Shown here piece by piece: positions 27,274-36,624 of a stretch of 64,000 nt of DNA (the first letter of the stretch is position 1; each line of letters starts with the position of its first letter). Source of the stretch: Microbacterium sp. Its GTDB lineage: Bacteria > Actinomycetota > Actinomycetes > Actinomycetales > Microbacteriaceae. A program made the position numbers and the translations under genes. The stretch is from contig JAFKIL010000003.1 in NCBI GenBank assembly GCA_017306415.1, positions 310,001 to 374,000 of the forward strand, given 5' to 3'. The notes under the pieces were generated by a model that saw nothing but the letters and a program-made list of their open reading frames with translations, did no database searches and was not told the DNA's origin.

Positions 27274-27931
27274 CGTCTTCTTCCTCTTCGATCTGCGAGA
27301 GGATCCCGTCTTCGACGGCGCGGCGCAGCAGGTCCACCTTCGTCGGAGCGGGCCGGCCCACCTCGACGTACTTCATGCGGACGCGCGTGATGTTCTCCTT
27401 CGCCGTCGAATAAGCGACTCCGAGCCGTTCGGCGACGACCTTGAGCGGAAGTCCGGCGGCGTACAGCCGCAGCACCTCGCGCTCGCGCGCCGACAGCTGG
27501 GCGTCCGCGAACGCCCGGTCGCCGTCGACCGCGCTGGCCCACTCGACGTTGTTGAGCAGCTCGCCGCGGGCGACGGTGCTCACCGCGGCGATCACCTCGT
27601 CGATGGGCGACGACTTGCTGATGATGCCGGCGGCGCCGGCCGCGAGCGCCTCGCGCACCGCAGCAGGGCGGTCGGCCACGCTGTGGATGATGACGCTCGA
27701 GCCGTCCGCGGTCAGCCGCTGGACGTTCTCCGTGACAGTGGTGCCGTCACCGAGCATCAGGTCCAGCACGACGGCGTCGGCCTGCGCTCCGTTGCTGAAC
27801 GACCGCCAGTTCAGGTACTCGCCGACCGAGCTGCCGGAGAAGACTACTTCCATCGTGCTCGAACGGATGCACGCGGCCTCCAGTCCGAGCCGCACGGACT
27901 CATGATCGTCGATGAGCGCGACACGGGTCAT
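27263..27931 (-). CDS. NarL/LuxR-family response regulator
   Basis: 222 residues. The receiver has an acidic pocket at LIDDHE, phospho-acceptor D57 (VVLDLML) and the lysine in IISKSSP. The C-terminal LuxR helix-turn-helix reads LSAREREVLRLYAAGLPLKVVAERLGV (split here across about 145-172) and ends with an acidic tail. It is the first gene of the operon with the kinase and the kinase-like membrane protein. The ATG at 27931 has TAGCCT seven bases upstream, so the mRNA is probably leaderless. Target genes are unknown. Confidence 0.9.
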   Translation of the reverse strand: MTRVALIDDHESVRLGLEAACIRSSTMEVVFSGSSVGEYLNWRSFSNGAQADAVVLDLMLGDGTTVTENVQRLTADGSSVIIHSVADRPAAVREALAAGAAGIISKSSPIDEVIAAVSTVARGELLNNVEWASAVDGDRAFADAQLSAREREVLRLYAAGLPLKVVAERLGVAYSTAKENITRVRMKYVEVGRPAPTKVDLLRRAVEDGILSQIEEEEDGDS

Positions 27932-27938
27932 GGCTCTC

Positions 27939-27944
27939 AGGCTA
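27939..27944 (-). promoter_or_regulatory. Leaderless -10 of the response-regulator operon, overlapping a stop codon
   Basis: TAGCCT on the minus strand, seven bases before the ATG at 27931. Its first three bases are the TAG stop of the RNA methyltransferase gene, so the same bases end one gene and promote the next. Confidence 0.55.
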
Positions 27945-29225
27945 GCGTGCGCTGTGCGCGCGAGTGAGGGACGCCACGGCCTCGACATGGTGCGAGTGCG
28001 GGAAGAGATCGACGCCCGCGATCGCGGCGGCCTCGTATCCGCCATCCCGAAAGGTCTTCAGATCCCGCGCGAGGGCCGCGGGATCGCACGCGACGTAGAC
28101 AATGTGCGCGGGCGCGACCTCGACGAGCGCGTCGACGACCTCCCGCCCTGCACCCGAACGGGGCGGATCGAGGACGACGGTCCCGTGACGCAGGCGGTCG
28201 CGCTCGCCACCGCCTGCGGTGGCGAGGAGCGCGCGGATCCACCTGTCCACCCGCGCGGTCTCCGCGCGCGCCCCCACCCAGTCCGCGAGGTTCTCCCCGG
28301 CGTGCTCGGTGGCGCGGGGATCGGACTCGACGCTCGTGACCCGCGTCGCCCGACCGCCGGCCTCCGCGATCGCGGCGGCGAACAGACCCACCCCGCCGTA
28401 GAGGTCGAGGTGCGCGGCATCCGGATCCACCCCGTGCTCACGCAGCGCCGACGCCACCATCGCGCTCAGGGTCGGGGCCGCGCCGCGATGGACCTGCCAG
28501 AAGCCACCGGCGTCGACCGCGAACGCGCGGTCTCCGACCCGCTCCACGACCACTTCGCGGGCCGGATCGCGACCGGGCTGCGATCGACGCGGGCGCCGAT
28601 CGGGCCGCGGCAGGATGCGGACGCGCCCGTCCGCCGGCTGGACCAGATCGATGCGTCCCGGGCGGTCGGCGCGGAGCCCCCGCGCGGCCTCTTCGATCGC
28701 GGCGGTCGCCAAGGGCAGGTCGCCGACGGCGATCACGCGATGGCTGCGCGCGGCGTACGGTCCCACCGCCCCGTCGTCGTCGACGTGCAGGCTCACGCGC
28801 GTCCGCCAGCGGAGTCCGCCCCCCTGGTCGTCGCCGCTCACGGGACCGACCGTCGCGGGCAGATCGAGACCGCCGATGCGACGAAGGGCGTCGCGGAGCA
28901 CGTCGAGCTTGAGCTCTCGCTGATACGCGAGGTCCGCGTGTCCGAAGTCCGCGCCGCCGGGACGGTCCTCGGGGGCGACCCCGATGTCCGCCGCCGGCCA
29001 CACGTGCGGACGGCGATGGGACGACGCCTCGAGCACCTCGAGAGCCTCGGCGCGCCAGAAGGATGCGTGCCCCGTCTCCGTGAGACGCGCCCGCACCCGC
29101 TCGCCCGGCAGCGCATCCGGCACGAAGACCACCCGGCCCTCGTGCCGCCCCACGAAGACGCCGCCGTGCGCGACCCCCGTCACCTCGAGGTCGATGAGGT
29201 CGCCGGGCTGCATGCCATCGAGCAT
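27942..29225 (-). CDS. TRAM-domain class I RNA m5U methyltransferase (RumA/TrmA family)
   Basis: 427 residues. An N-terminal TRAM domain ([20 protein letters not shown]) precedes the SAM-binding [11 protein letters not shown] motif, the catalytic [10 protein letters not shown] and the [14 protein letters not shown] motif with the nucleophilic cysteine. These are hallmarks of uridine-C5 methyltransferases acting on rRNA or tRNA. The 4Fe-4S cysteine pattern of RumD is not evident. Start is ATG 29225 or the in-frame ATG 29213; longer openings run into maf. It is divergent from maf with only 33 bp between starts. Confidence 0.85.
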   Translation of the reverse strand: MLDGMQPGDLIDLEVTGVAHGGVFVGRHEGRVVFVPDALPGERVRARLTETGHASFWRAEALEVLEASSHRRPHVWPAADIGVAPEDRPGGADFGHADLAYQRELKLDVLRDALRRIGGLDLPATVGPVSGDDQGGGLRWRTRVSLHVDDDGAVGPYAARSHRVIAVGDLPLATAAIEEAARGLRADRPGRIDLVQPADGRVRILPRPDRRPRRSQPGRDPAREVVVERVGDRAFAVDAGGFWQVHRGAAPTLSAMVASALREHGVDPDAAHLDLYGGVGLFAAAIAEAGGRATRVTSVESDPRATEHAGENLADWVGARAETARVDRWIRALLATAGGGERDRLRHGTVVLDPPRSGAGREVVDALVEVAPAHIVYVACDPAALARDLKTFRDGGYEAAAIAGVDLFPHSHHVEAVASLTRAHSAR

Positions 29226-29246
29226 CGCATACGCCGGCGGCCGGGC

Positions 29247-29252
29247 TAGCGT
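29247..29252 (+). promoter_or_regulatory. Leaderless -10 hexamer of maf
   Basis: TAGCGT followed by GGGGGC and the ATG at 29259, a six-base spacer. No ribosome binding site fits between them. Confidence 0.6.
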
Positions 29253-29258
29253 GGGGGC

Positions 29259-29906
29259 ATGCGCGTGTGCCTCGCCTCCACCTCCCCCGCGCGTCTGATG
29301 CTGCTGCGTCAGGCGGGCATCGAGCCGGAGACGCGGGCACCCGACGTGGACGAGGAGGCGGTGATCGCGGCGGTCGAGGCCGCCGAGCGGCGCACGCTGC
29401 CGCCGGACGAGCACGTCCTCCTCCTCGCGCGCCGCAAGGCGGCCGATGTCGCCGCGGGTCTCATGCGGGACGATCCCGCGTTCGACGGGCTCGTCATCGG
29501 GGGCGACTCGATGTTCGCGATCGACGGGGCCATCCTCGGCAAGCCCTACACCCCGGAGGTCGCGACGGAGCGGTGGCGGGCGATGCGCGGCCGCACGGGA
29601 GTGCTGCACTCGGGCCACAGCGTGATCCGCGTCGATCCCACCCGCGGCGCCATCGAGGCCCACGCGGTGGCGGAGGCATCCGTCTCCTTCGTCGCCGACA
29701 TCGGCGACGACGAGATCGAGGCGTACGTGGCCACCGGCGAGCCGCTGCTCGTCGCGGGCGCGTTCACGGTGGACAGCCTCGGCGGCCCCTTCATCGACAG
29801 GGTCGAGGGCGACCCCTCGACGGTGGTGGGCATGTCGCTCTCGACACTCCGCCGGCTCGCCAACGAGCTGGGCGTGCGCTGGCCGAGCCTCTGGGCATCG
29901 TCGTAG
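29259..29906 (+). CDS. maf: Maf/YceF/YhdE-family nucleotide pyrophosphatase
   Basis: 215 residues. The N-terminal [17 protein letters not shown] motif and the central [10 protein letters not shown] and LGKP segments match the Maf family. These hydrolyse non-canonical or modified nucleoside triphosphates and have been tied to septum control. In M. tuberculosis maf (Rv3282) follows accE5 as well, but here the signalling operon and RNA methyltransferase lie between. Leaderless start at ATG 29259. Confidence 0.92.
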   Translation: MRVCLASTSPARLMLLRQAGIEPETRAPDVDEEAVIAAVEAAERRTLPPDEHVLLLARRKAADVAAGLMRDDPAFDGLVIGGDSMFAIDGAILGKPYTPEVATERWRAMRGRTGVLHSGHSVIRVDPTRGAIEAHAVAEASVSFVADIGDDEIEAYVATGEPLLVAGAFTVDSLGGPFIDRVEGDPSTVVGMSLSTLRRLANELGVRWPSLWASS

Positions 29907-29970
29907 ACTCCCCACACCTTTCCTCGCCTTTCTTGTGCGATGAACTCAAAATGGGTGTGCGGGTGGTCGG

Positions 29971-29976
29971 TAGGCT
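29971..29976 (+). promoter_or_regulatory. Leaderless -10 hexamer of the acyl-CoA carboxylase alpha gene
   Basis: TAGGCT, then a seven-base spacer to the ATG at 29984. It lies in the 77-bp gap after maf, giving the alpha subunit gene its own promoter. Confidence 0.6.
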
Positions 29977-29983
29977 GGCATCC

Positions 29984-31750
29984 ATGCCTGAAATCGCCAA
30001 GGTGCTCATCGCGAACCGCGGCGAGATCGCCGTCCGTGTCATCCGTGCCGCGCGGGACTCCGGCAAGGCCTCGGTCGCCGTCTACGCCGACCAGGACCGC
30101 GACGCCCTGCACGCGCGCCTCGCCGACGAGGCCTACGCGCTGGGCGGGGCGACGAGCGCCGACACCTACCTCTCCATCGACAAGATCCTCTCGATCGCCC
30201 GGCGGTCGGGGGCGGATGCCGTGCATCCCGGCTACGGGTTCCTGGCGGAGAACGCCGAGTTCGCGCGAGCCGTGATCTCGGCAGGGCTCACCTGGATCGG
30301 CCCCACTCCGGAGGCGATCGAGGCTCTCGGCGACAAGGTCACCGCGCGGCACGTCGCGGAGCGCGTGGGCGCCCCGCTGGCTCCCGGCACGCCCGGTCCG
30401 GTCGAGACCGCCGACGAGGTCGTCGCGTTCGCGCGCGAGTTCGGACTGCCCATCGCCATCAAGGCGGCCTACGGCGGCGGCGGGCGCGGCCTCAAGGTGG
30501 CGCGCGAGCTGGACGAGGTCCCCGAGCTCTTCGAGTCCGCGACCCGCGAGGCGATCGCCGCATTCGGCCGCGGCGAGTGCTTCGTCGAGAAGTACCTCGA
30601 CAAGCCCCGGCACGTGGAGACCCAGTGCCTGGCGGATGCCGCGGGCACCGTCGTCGTCGTCTCCACCCGCGACTGCTCGCTGCAGCGGCGGCATCAGAAG
30701 CTGGTCGAGGAGGCGCCCGCGCCGTTCCTCACGGAGGCGCAGAACCGCACGCTCTACGAGTCGTCCAAGGCGATCCTGCGGGAGGTCGGCTACATCGGCG
30801 CCGGGACGTGCGAGTTCCTCATCGGAGCCGACGGCACGATCTCGTTCCTCGAGGTCAACACGCGCCTCCAGGTCGAGCACCCCGTCTCGGAGGAGGTCAC
30901 CGGCATCGACCTCGTGCGCGAGCAGTTCCGCATCGCCGAGGGCGGACTCCTCGAGTACGGCGATCCGGCCCCGCAGGGCCACTCGTTCGAGTTCCGCATC
31001 AACGGCGAGGACCCCGGCCGCAACTTCCTGCCTCAGCCGGGGCCGATCAAGGTCTTCAAGACGTTCGGGGGTCCCGGCATCCGGCTCGACTCCGGCGTCA
31101 CCGCGGGCGATGTCGTCGGGGGCGCGTTCGACTCCCTCCTCGGCAAGATCATCGTCACCGGCCGGGATCGCGCCGAGGCGCTGGAGCGCTCGCGCCGTGC
31201 CCTCGACGAGTTCGAGGTCGGCGGCCTCCCGACCGTTCTCCCCTTCCACCGCACGGTCGTGCGGGATCCCGCCTTCACGGCGGAGGACGGCCGCTTCGGC
31301 GTGTACACGCGCTGGATCGAGACCGAGTTCGTCAACGACATCCCGCCGTGGGACGGGGAGATCGGCGACATCGCCCCGGCCGAGGGCCGCCACACGGTCG
31401 TCGTCGAAGTGGGCGGCAAGCGGCTCGAGGTGAGTCTGCCCGACCGCGTCGCGGCCGCCACGGTCGCCTCCGGCCGTCCTGCGGCGGTGCCGCCGTCGCG
31501 ACGCACGCACGACGCGTCGACCGTGAAGGGATCATCGGGGGATGCGGTGAAGGCGCCCATGCAGGCCACCATCGTGAAGGTCGCCGTGGAGGACGGCCAG
31601 CAAGTCGTCAAGGGCGACCTGGTCGTCGTCCTGGAGGCGATGAAGATGGAGCAGCCCATCCAGGCGCACAAGGACGGCGTGGTCGGCGCGATCAACGCCG
31701 ACCCGGGGAGCACCGTGTCCGCGGGGCACCAGCTCCTGACGATCTCCTGA
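29984..31750 (+). CDS. accA: Acyl-CoA carboxylase alpha subunit: biotin carboxylase + biotin carrier (AccA3-like)
   Basis: 588 residues. The biotin carboxylase part runs from 1 to about 450: [28 protein letters not shown], the Gly-rich ATP loop [10 protein letters not shown], and [15 protein letters not shown] linker and C-terminal biotinyl domain follow, with EAMKMEQ placing the biotinylated lysine at 554. It carboxylates biotin for the AccD/AccE partner encoded at 22848-24697; the BirA ligase is also in the window. A longer frame to 29267 only reads through maf. Orthologue-like to AccA3 of M. tuberculosis by architecture and order. Confidence 0.96.
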   Translation: MPEIAKVLIANRGEIAVRVIRAARDSGKASVAVYADQDRDALHARLADEAYALGGATSADTYLSIDKILSIARRSGADAVHPGYGFLAENAEFARAVISAGLTWIGPTPEAIEALGDKVTARHVAERVGAPLAPGTPGPVETADEVVAFAREFGLPIAIKAAYGGGGRGLKVARELDEVPELFESATREAIAAFGRGECFVEKYLDKPRHVETQCLADAAGTVVVVSTRDCSLQRRHQKLVEEAPAPFLTEAQNRTLYESSKAILREVGYIGAGTCEFLIGADGTISFLEVNTRLQVEHPVSEEVTGIDLVREQFRIAEGGLLEYGDPAPQGHSFEFRINGEDPGRNFLPQPGPIKVFKTFGGPGIRLDSGVTAGDVVGGAFDSLLGKIIVTGRDRAEALERSRRALDEFEVGGLPTVLPFHRTVVRDPAFTAEDGRFGVYTRWIETEFVNDIPPWDGEIGDIAPAEGRHTVVVEVGGKRLEVSLPDRVAAATVASGRPAAVPPSRRTHDASTVKGSSGDAVKAPMQATIVKVAVEDGQQVVKGDLVVVLEAMKMEQPIQAHKDGVVGAINADPGSTVSAGHQLLTIS

Positions 31751-31777
31751 CCGACGCGCCGCGACCGCCGGGCCGGG

Positions 31778-33229
31778 TCAGGCGTCGGGTTCGGCCGTGC
31801 GGTCGACGATGTGCATGGCGCGCGTGGCATCAGTGATGCTGCCGGACAGGGACGGGTACACCGCGAACACGCGCGAGACCTGGTCGACCGTGAGCCGTCG
31901 CTCCACCGCGATCGCGACGGGGTAGATCATCTCCGAGGCGCGCGGTCCGACGATGACCCCGCCGATCACGGTGCCGCTCCCCTCTCGGGCGATGATCTTC
32001 ACGAAGCCGTCCTTGATGCCCATCATCTTCGCGCGCGGGTTCGCCGCGAGGGGCAGCTTGTGGGCGATGCCGTTGATGTGGCCGGCCTCGATGTCCGCCT
32101 CCTGCCAGCCGATCGTCGCGATCTCGGGAGCGGTGAAGATGTTGGATGCGATCCGCCGGCGCTCGAGCGGGATCACGACGTCGCCGAGGGCGTGGAAGAC
32201 CGCCGTCCTCCCCTGCATGGACGCGACCGACGCCAGCGGGACGAACGTGGTGCAGTCGCCCGCGGCGTAGATGTTCGGCACCGAGGTGCGTGCGACGCGG
32301 TTCACCTGGATGTGGCCCGACTCGGTCATCTGGACGCCCGCCTCCTCCAGCCCGATGCCCTTCGTGTTGGGGATCGAGCCGACCGCCATGAGGCAGTGGC
32401 TGCCCTCGATCGTGCGTCCGTCCGACAGCGTCACGAGCACGCCGTCACCGGTGTTCTCCACCTTCTCCGCCCGCGACTTCGACAGCACCTGCATCCCGCC
32501 GCGCTTGAACACCTTCTCCAGCACGGCGGCGGCGTCCTTGTCCTCGCCGGGGAGCACCTGATCGCGGCTCGAGACCAGGGTGACCTTCGCGCCGAGGTTC
32601 ATATATGCGCCGGCGAACTCTGCGCCCGTGACTCCGGACCCGACGACGATGAGGTGCTCGGGGAGCGCCTGCATGTCGTACAGCTGGGTCCACGTGAGGA
32701 TGCGCTGTCCGTCAGGGAGCGCGGTGGCGAGCTCTCGCGGGGACGCACCCACCGAGACGACGAAGGTGTCGGCCTCGACGCGATCGAAGTCGGTGCCCCC
32801 GGGGCCCGTCGAGACGACGATCGCGTCGTCGCCTTCGAGTCGCCCGTGTCCCGAGATGATGCGCACGCCCGCCTCGACGAGGGAGGCGCGCATGTCGTCG
32901 GACTGCTGCCGGGCGAGCGACAGCAGCCGGTGGTTGACCGCCGCGAGGTTGATCGCGATCTCGGGTTTGAGCGGCTTGCCGGTCTGCCCCTTGGCGAACA
33001 GCTGCACGCCCAGGTCGCCCGCCTGGGAGATCGCGACAGCGGCGTCCGCGGTGGCGATGAGGCTCTTCGACGGCACCACGTCCGTGATCACCGCGGAGCC
33101 GCCGATGCCCGCCCTCTCGACGATGGTGACCTCGGCCCCGAGCTGGGCCGCGGCGAGCGCCGCCTCGTAGCCGCCGGGGCCGCCGCCGATGATGGCGACG
33201 GATTGGGTGCGCTCGAAGCTCTGGGACAT
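31778..33229 (-). CDS. lpdA: LpdA-type NAD(P)H dehydrogenase (quinone), disulfide reductase fold
   Basis: 483 residues. FAD motif IIGGGPGGYEAALAA is at the N-terminus, a second Rossmann motif VVGSGVTGAEFAGAY in the middle, and AAGDCT closes the FAD site. The usual active-site CxxxxC is replaced by GIGGSAVITDVVPSK, and the C-terminal His-Glu pair by VYPSLSGSITDA. This pattern matches M. tuberculosis Rv3303c, a quinone reductase rather than dihydrolipoamide dehydrogenase. The ATG at 33229 has GACAAT six bases upstream. Convergent with accA. Confidence 0.88.
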   Translation of the reverse strand: MSQSFERTQSVAIIGGGPGGYEAALAAAQLGAEVTIVERAGIGGSAVITDVVPSKSLIATADAAVAISQAGDLGVQLFAKGQTGKPLKPEIAINLAAVNHRLLSLARQQSDDMRASLVEAGVRIISGHGRLEGDDAIVVSTGPGGTDFDRVEADTFVVSVGASPRELATALPDGQRILTWTQLYDMQALPEHLIVVGSGVTGAEFAGAYMNLGAKVTLVSSRDQVLPGEDKDAAAVLEKVFKRGGMQVLSKSRAEKVENTGDGVLVTLSDGRTIEGSHCLMAVGSIPNTKGIGLEEAGVQMTESGHIQVNRVARTSVPNIYAAGDCTTFVPLASVASMQGRTAVFHALGDVVIPLERRRIASNIFTAPEIATIGWQEADIEAGHINGIAHKLPLAANPRAKMMGIKDGFVKIIAREGSGTVIGGVIVGPRASEMIYPVAIAVERRLTVDQVSRVFAVYPSLSGSITDATRAMHIVDRTAEPDA

Positions 33230-33315
33230 GACTCCATTGTCCCAGTCCCGGTCGCCCGCCCAAGACACGGGCACGCCGCGCAGCGGGTGCGCTGGCCCCG
33301 GCCCGCGCGTGTTCC

Positions 33316-33321
33316 TAGAGT
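33316..33321 (+). promoter_or_regulatory. Leaderless -10 hexamer of the purine nucleoside phosphorylase operon
   Basis: TAGAGT, then GGGGGG and the ATG at 33328. Divergent from the lpdA promoter 87 bp away. Confidence 0.6.
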
Positions 33322-33327
33322 GGGGGG

Positions 33328-34164
33328 ATGTCAGACTCCACGACGGACAACCCCCTCGACGACCCGGCCGCAGATCCGTTCGCGGTCGCCGCGCAGGCCG
33401 CCGACGACATCGCGCGCCTCACCGGCGTCGACCGTCACGACATCGCCCTCACGCTCGGCAGCGGCTGGGGCAAGGCCGCGGAGCTGATCGGCGAGACCAC
33501 GGCCACCATCGACGCGACGGACGTCACGGGGTTCGGCCGCCCCGCCCTCGAGGGTCACGTCGGCACGCTGCGCAGCGTCGTCACGGCGCGGGGCAAGCGC
33601 GTCCTGGTGATCGGGGCGCGCACGCACTTCTACGAGGGGCACGGGGTGCGCCGCGTCGTGCACAGCGTCCGAACGGCCGCCGCGACGGGCGCGAAGACCA
33701 TGGTGCTCACGAACGGAGCCGGCGGCGTTCGTCATGAGTGGCATCCGGGTCAGCCGGTGCTCATCAGCGATCACATCAACCTCACCGCCGCATCCCCCCT
33801 CGAGGGCGCGACGTTCATCGACCTCACCGACCTCTATTCGCTGCGCCTGCGTGATCTCGCCCGCACGATCGATCCGACGCTCGAGGAGGGGGTGTACTGC
33901 CAGTTCCGCGGGCCGCAGTACGAGACGCCGGCCGAGGTCCGCATGGCGAAGGCCATCGGGGGGCACATCGTCGGGATGTCGACGGCCCTCGAGGCGATCG
34001 CGGCGCGGCAGGCGGGGATGGAGATCCTGGGCTTCTCGCTCATCACGAACCTCGCCGCCGGCATCCAGACCACGCCCCTCAGCCACCAGGAGGTCATCGA
34101 GGCCGGCCGCCAGGCGGAGCCGGTGATCTCCTCCCTCCTCGCTCGCGTGATCGGAGCGCTGTGA
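33328..34164 (+). CDS. deoD: Purine-nucleoside phosphorylase (trimeric type)
   Basis: 278 residues. Motifs of the trimeric PNP family: LTLGSGWG (phosphate loop), GARTHFYEGHG, LTNGAGGVRHEW, GPQYETPAEVRM and the C-terminal ITNLAAGI. It splits inosine and guanosine to base and ribose 1-phosphate. The phosphohexomutase gene overlaps it by 4 bp, which fits isomerisation of sugar phosphates from nucleoside breakdown. M. tuberculosis has the same pair (Rv3307-Rv3308). Confidence 0.94.
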   Translation: MSDSTTDNPLDDPAADPFAVAAQAADDIARLTGVDRHDIALTLGSGWGKAAELIGETTATIDATDVTGFGRPALEGHVGTLRSVVTARGKRVLVIGARTHFYEGHGVRRVVHSVRTAAATGAKTMVLTNGAGGVRHEWHPGQPVLISDHINLTAASPLEGATFIDLTDLYSLRLRDLARTIDPTLEEGVYCQFRGPQYETPAEVRMAKAIGGHIVGMSTALEAIAARQAGMEILGFSLITNLAAGIQTTPLSHQEVIEAGRQAEPVISSLLARVIGAL

Positions 34165-35870
34165 GCGCCGCCAGGCCCGGGACGGCCGACCGCGAGGCGA
34201 TCGAGTGGGTCCTCGGCAGAGCGCGGGCGTGGATCGCGCAGGATCCGGATCCGGACACGCGCGCCGAACTCACCGACCTCGTCGGGCGGGCCGAGGACGG
34301 CGACACCGCCGCGATGAGCGACATCGCCGACCGCTTCGCGGGCCGCCTCGCGTTCGGCACCGCGGGACTGCGCGGTGAGCTCGGCGCCGGCAGCAGCCGC
34401 ATGAACCGCGTCCTGGTCGCCCAGGCGGCGGCGGGGCTGGCGGCGTACCTGCACGACAAGGCGGCGCCGGATGCCACGCCCACCGTCGTCGTCGGGTACG
34501 ACGGACGGCGCAACTCGCACGTCTTCGCCGTCGACTCCGCCGAGCTGTTCGCGGGCGCGGGCATCCGCGCGATCCTGCTCCCCCGGCTGCTGCCGACCCC
34601 GGTCCTCGCCTTCGCGGTGCGGCACCTCGGTGCCGACGCGGGCGTCATGGTGACGGCATCCCACAATCCGCCGAACGACAACGGCTACAAGGTGTACCTC
34701 GGCGGCGTGGACGACGGATCCCAGATCGTGCCGCCGGCCGATGCCGAGATCGCGGCGCACATCCAGCGCATCGCCGATGGCACGACGGTCGATCGCCTGC
34801 CGCGCTCCGTCGGGTACGAGGTCGCCCCCGAGTCCGTGGTCGACGCGTACATCGAGGCCACCGCCGCGGTCGCGCCCGCACCGAGCGGCGCGGACGACCT
34901 GCGCTGGGTGTACACCGCCATGCACGGTGTCGGCTGGGAGACCGTGTCCGCGATCGCCGACGCCGCCGGCTACTCCCGCCCCACGCTCGTGACGGCGCAG
35001 ATCCAGCCCGACGGCGCGTTCCCGACGGTCGCGTTCCCGAATCCGGAGGAGCCGGGCGCGATGGACCTCGCGTTCGAGACGGCGCGTGCATCGGGCGCCG
35101 AGCTCGTGATCGCGAACGACCCCGACGCCGATCGACTGGCCGTCGCCGTGCCGGATGACAGCGTGGACGGCGGGTGGCGCCGCCTCACCGGAAACCAGGT
35201 CGGGCTGCTGCTCGGCTGGCGCGCGGCCCGCACGGCGACCCCGGGCTCCGGGGCGTCGCTGGCGTGCTCGCTGGTGTCGTCACCGGGGCTGGAGGCCGTC
35301 GCCGCGCACTACGGCCTCGACTTCCACGCCACCCTCACCGGGTTCAAGTGGATCTCGCGCGCCCCCGGACTGGTCTTCGGCTTCGAGGAGGCACTCGGCT
35401 ATCTCGTGAACCCCGGAACGGTCCGCGACAAGGACGGCGTCTCCGCCGCGGTGGCGATCCTGGGGATGGCCGCGGAGGCGCGCGGACGCGGAGCCAGCCT
35501 CGACGATCTCCTCGCCGAGTTCGGCGCCACCTTCGGCCATTTCGCGAGCGACCAGATCTCGATCCGGGTCGACGACCTCGGCGTCATCGCGCGCATCATG
35601 GCGGGGCTGCGCACGGCGCATCCCGCCTGCCTCGGCGACGTCGATGTCGAGCGCGTCGACGACCTGATGGAGGGGATCGACGGGTTCCCCCCGGGGGACG
35701 TGCTGCGGTTCCGGCTCGTCGACGGGTCGCGCGTGATCGTGCGACCGTCGGGGACGGAGCCGAAGCTCAAGGCGTACCTCGACGTGCGCGGCGACTCCGC
35801 GGAGGACGCGGCGGGACGCCTCGGCGCTCTGCGAGAGGCCGTCGGCGCGCTCCTCGACCGGAACCGCTGA
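34161..35870 (+). CDS. Phospho-sugar mutase (PgmB/PmmB-type phosphohexomutase or phosphopentomutase)
   Basis: 569 residues of the alpha-D-phosphohexomutase superfamily. The phosphoserine loop TASHNPPNDNGYKVY has catalytic S167; the metal loop ANDPDADRLAVAV and sugar loop GFEEALGYLV follow; the phosphate loop is RPSGTEPKLKAYL. The 570-residue size matches the PmmB/PGM2 branch, which includes phosphopentomutases. Following PNP in an overlapping pair, conversion of ribose 1-phosphate to ribose 5-phosphate is a good hypothesis. Confidence 0.9.
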   Translation: MSAARPGTADREAIEWVLGRARAWIAQDPDPDTRAELTDLVGRAEDGDTAAMSDIADRFAGRLAFGTAGLRGELGAGSSRMNRVLVAQAAAGLAAYLHDKAAPDATPTVVVGYDGRRNSHVFAVDSAELFAGAGIRAILLPRLLPTPVLAFAVRHLGADAGVMVTASHNPPNDNGYKVYLGGVDDGSQIVPPADAEIAAHIQRIADGTTVDRLPRSVGYEVAPESVVDAYIEATAAVAPAPSGADDLRWVYTAMHGVGWETVSAIADAAGYSRPTLVTAQIQPDGAFPTVAFPNPEEPGAMDLAFETARASGAELVIANDPDADRLAVAVPDDSVDGGWRRLTGNQVGLLLGWRAARTATPGSGASLACSLVSSPGLEAVAAHYGLDFHATLTGFKWISRAPGLVFGFEEALGYLVNPGTVRDKDGVSAAVAILGMAAEARGRGASLDDLLAEFGATFGHFASDQISIRVDDLGVIARIMAGLRTAHPACLGDVDVERVDDLMEGIDGFPPGDVLRFRLVDGSRVIVRPSGTEPKLKAYLDVRGDSAEDAAGRLGALREAVGALLDRNR

Positions 35871-35893
35871 CGGGACGGCCGAGGGACGCCGCG

Positions 35894-35899
35894 TAAGCT
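35894..35899 (+). promoter_or_regulatory. Leaderless -10 hexamer of the GNAT acetyltransferase gene
   Basis: TAAGCT, six-base spacer, GTG start at 35906. Confidence 0.55.
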
Positions 35900-35905
35900 C
35901 GACAC

Positions 35906-36487
35906 GTGGACTTCGCAGCGCCCGTGACCCTCGAGAACGCCTTCGTCCGGCTCGAGCCGCTCGCCGACGACCATGCCGGAGACCTGGCCGAGGCCGCCGC
36001 GGGACTCGAGCACGCCTGGTACACCTCGGTCCCGAGGCCCGAGGATGTCCCGGCCGAGATCGAGCGGCGCCGCGAGTCGCATGCCGCCGGCGGCATGAAC
36101 CCCTTCGCGATCCGACGCCTGGCGACCGGGCGGGTGGTGGGGATGACCACGTTCTGCAACATCGACCAGCCGGACCGACATGTCGAGATCGGCGCGACGT
36201 GGATCTCTCGCGACGCGCAGCGCACCGAGGTCAACCCCGCGGCCAAGCTCCTCCTGCTCGCCCATGCCTTCGACGGCTGCGACGCGATCGCCGTCGAGCT
36301 GCGCACCCACTGGCACAACCGGCAGTCGCGGGCCGCGATCGAACGACTCGGCGCCAAGCAGGACGGCGTGCTGCGCAACCACCGCATCATGCCCGACGGG
36401 ACGCTGCGCGACACGGTGGTCTACTCGATCCTCCCCCACGAGTGGCCGGCCGTGCGGCGCGGCCTCGAGGTCCGCCTGTCGCGCTGA
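35906..36487 (+). CDS. RimJ/RimL-type GNAT acetyltransferase
   Basis: 193 residues. VRLEPLADDHAGDLAEAA at the start and the C-terminal NRQSRAAIERLGAKQDGVLRNHRIMPDG pattern match the GNAT_3/RimJ family. The acetyl-CoA loop region is NPAAKLLLLAHAFD. Such enzymes N-acetylate protein termini or small amines; the substrate is unknown. It ends next to a long hairpin and the convergent mtlR gene. Confidence 0.88.
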   Translation: MDFAAPVTLENAFVRLEPLADDHAGDLAEAAAGLEHAWYTSVPRPEDVPAEIERRRESHAAGGMNPFAIRRLATGRVVGMTTFCNIDQPDRHVEIGATWISRDAQRTEVNPAAKLLLLAHAFDGCDAIAVELRTHWHNRQSRAAIERLGAKQDGVLRNHRIMPDGTLRDTVVYSILPHEWPAVRRGLEVRLSR

Positions 36488-36523
36488 GGCATCCCGTCCG
36501 CCGTCGCATTCGCCCCGCACCTG

Positions 36524-36592
36524 CGTTCGGGGCGCGTTCACGTCGTTGGGGCGGGGATTCTGCGCCCCGACGACGCAAACGCGCCCCAAACG
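36524..36592. repeat. Long inverted repeat: 30-nt arms, 9-nt loop
   Basis: The arm 36524-36553 pairs with 36563-36592 at 26 of 30 positions around the loop GGGATTCTG. Arms share the core GGGGCGCGTT / AACGCGCCCC. It fills most of the 137-bp gap between convergent GNAT and mtlR genes. There is no U-tract on either side, so a repeat element is at least as likely as a terminator. Confidence 0.7.
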
Positions 36593-36624
36593 TTTCACCA
36601 GGCGGAGGCCCGTGGAGGCATCCG

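Noticed and set aside
31746-31788. Terminator between accA and lpdA
   Set aside because: Short complementary stretches (CCTGACC/GGTCAGG) exist, but they overlap the coding ends of both genes, have a long loop and no U-tract.
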